DNA of 64,000 nucleotides from Norana najaformis. Its lineage: Eukaryota; Annelida; Clitellata; Crassiclitellata; Hormogastridae. The first letter of the stretch is position 1; every line of letters begins with the position of its first letter. The stretch lies in contig OZ029918.1 in NCBI GenBank assembly GCA_964023275.1, positions 14,578,355 through 14,642,354 on the forward strand. The letters are read 5' to 3'. The notes beneath the pieces were generated by a model. That model searched no databases. It was not told the DNA's origin and saw nothing but the letters and a program-made list of their open reading frames with translations. The position numbers and the translations under genes are program-made. Shown piece after piece: positions 1 to 64,000 of the stretch.

Positions 1-62442
<62,442 letters not shown>

Positions 62443-64000
62443 CTGAGCAACCAATGACAGATTGATTGATATTCATGCATACATTTGCACACACTATGGC
62501 ATCTGTAAATACACCTATATTAAATAGATAATACATAATACATAGCACACACTATATTATAATTTACATATTATATATAATATATAAACACATTATGTGT
62601 ATATAATTATATGTTATATGCAAATGTAATATATAATTGGGATATATATATATTATATGTGATATATTATTTATTGTATATTGTATTAACACATGTGAGG
62701 CCATGTATACCTGCATACAGTTTCTTATTTCTGCACTTGTAAATGATGATGAGGATGATGAGGATGATGATGATGATGATGATTAGGATGTTACTTCTAC
62801 TGACGACCAGCCGTCGACGATGCCTGTCGTCATCAACAAAATTATCATCATCATCATCCTTATTATTTTGCCACTAGACGACTCCTGCGCACGTAAGAGC
62901 AAAGTGATTGATAATTCCCCGAGGAACTTATTTCTGCCATTCGCTGCTAAAAGTCCTTTCTCCAGCGCTTCAGTCAATTGCCAAATATAGCTTTTTTCTT
63001 TCAGACTTGACTGTAATTAAGTTGTGTTGGATGCGTTTCTTGTGTCCCTGACTGGATTGCACTTTTACGAGTATTCGCTTCTTCTCCGCTCAACTGGAAG
63101 TCAGCCGTCAGATCCACTCCGCATTCGCACTCGGCTGGATCCGTTAACGCTCGTCAACGAATAAACCTTACGGCGTCAGATAAGAATCATTGCGCTGTTG
63201 CGTTTTGAAACTGTCCTATACGCTTTAGAGGTTGATATATCTTAAAATAAATATTATAAAAAGGGCTCAGATATTTTTTAAATAAGGTAACAAATTTATT
63301 TCACTGGTTTCATTCGTTTCATCACATGTCGTATAAAATTTGCGACGTAGGCCCATGGCTTTACAAGGAAACAATTTACACCAAGTTTTCAGTGCTCTAA
63401 TATATATGTGCATTCTCATAATTAATATTCTAATAGTCTAATTGTAAATATTATAACAGTAAGCATTTTAATATTTTAATGAATAGTCTAATGTAAGACA
63501 ATATGGCCATTATTAGTATCCTATGTGATCCATGCTTGTTTACTCTTAGCACTTGTTTTCATCTTAAAATTAATAAATATACTTACCCAAGCCATAAGCA
63601 CGCCACACTGACTAGTTATTTTTAAAGTGCACTGTTTAAATGATATGTGAATTGTAACTATGCTAATCTGACTCCACGCGGTGTGTTTGTCCCTTGCTTG
63701 TCCCTTGCTCTGTTATGGCCATAAAATATCGGCGCTCATTGTTCACGAGTCGCGACAAATGACGGAATTGCTTTCCGCTTTTGACTTCGATCTCCGTCGT
63801 ACAGGAATGAAAATGACCGACTCCATATTACGGTGCCGTTGTTATGGCGACCATGCGCTGGTATTCTAACAGATCGTAGGTGTAGAACATTGGTAACCGT
63901 GCATGAAAAACCCTCACAAAGTTGAAAAAATCAAAACTGAGTTTCATACTGCTACACTTGATTGGGCTGGAAATGCTGACTTATAATGTGAAACCCACGA
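62443..64000. other. intron upstream of exon 1; no further exon found
   Basis: Holds an AT-rich tract (62500-62690), (GAT)n at 62742-62786 and the second copy of the AAACCCTCACAAA repeat (63907-64000). No minus-strand peptide resembling the early part of C2A was seen, so those exons lie beyond 64000. Confidence 0.6.

Overview
This is a eukaryotic (metazoan) genomic window. Almost all of it is occupied by the interior of one gene on the minus strand: an otoferlin (OTOF) orthologue of the ferlin family. I reconstructed 39 coding segments plus one duplicate (alternative) segment by reading the minus strand for otoferlin-like peptides bounded by AG acceptors and GT (once clearly GC) donors. All but one of the junctions preserve reading frame with a simple GT donor, and the joined segments give about 1,915 codons. 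The window begins upstream inside the end of C2A (62.4 kb) and stops at 0.58 kb just before the exon(s) for the C-terminal transmembrane anchor. Both gene ends therefore lie outside the window. The peptide is closer to vertebrate otoferlin than to dysferlin or myoferlin throughout, as judged from remembered family sequence; no search was run.

Layout along the transcript (high to low coordinate): end of C2A and linker (62.4-53.5 kb); C2B (53.1-40.4 kb), which contains a pair of tandem 85-bp exons of identical phase, 7a and 7b; C2C (39.7-31.5 kb); a linker with the FerA/FerB-type region (31.0-26.4 kb); C2D and the C2D-E ('C2de') segment (25.0-18.4 kb); a charged linker (17.7-13.1 kb); C2E (11.9-8.3 kb); a conserved linker (6.5-5.3 kb); C2F (4.0-0.9 kb); and the juxtamembrane ferlin C-terminal segment (1.07-0.58 kb).

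The introns (up to about 7 kb) are full of repeats typical of marine invertebrate genomes: decayed 3' ends of non-LTR retrotransposons, tRNA-headed SINE-like elements, a short 'ATATAGCGCCTTTTAA' repeat often fused to (TATG)n microsatellites, MITE-like pieces, several minisatellites and many microsatellites. The palindrome TAGGCCTA is strikingly frequent. I cannot name the species. An invertebrate deuterostome or a lophotrochozoan would fit the repeat landscape and the strong similarity to vertebrate OTOF.

The main discovery candidate is the duplicated C2B exon (47707-47791 versus 44491-44575). Equal length, equal phase and a length that is not a multiple of three make the two copies mutually exclusive in any productive mRNA. 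They encode two different versions of the third top loop of C2B. Other points of note are a minisatellite that has copied the exon-10 splice acceptor several times, a GC-AG intron after exon 20, an unresolved phase conflict between exons 26 and 27, a pair of perfect back-to-back hairpins in intron 30, and two unrecognised ORFs in intron 6.
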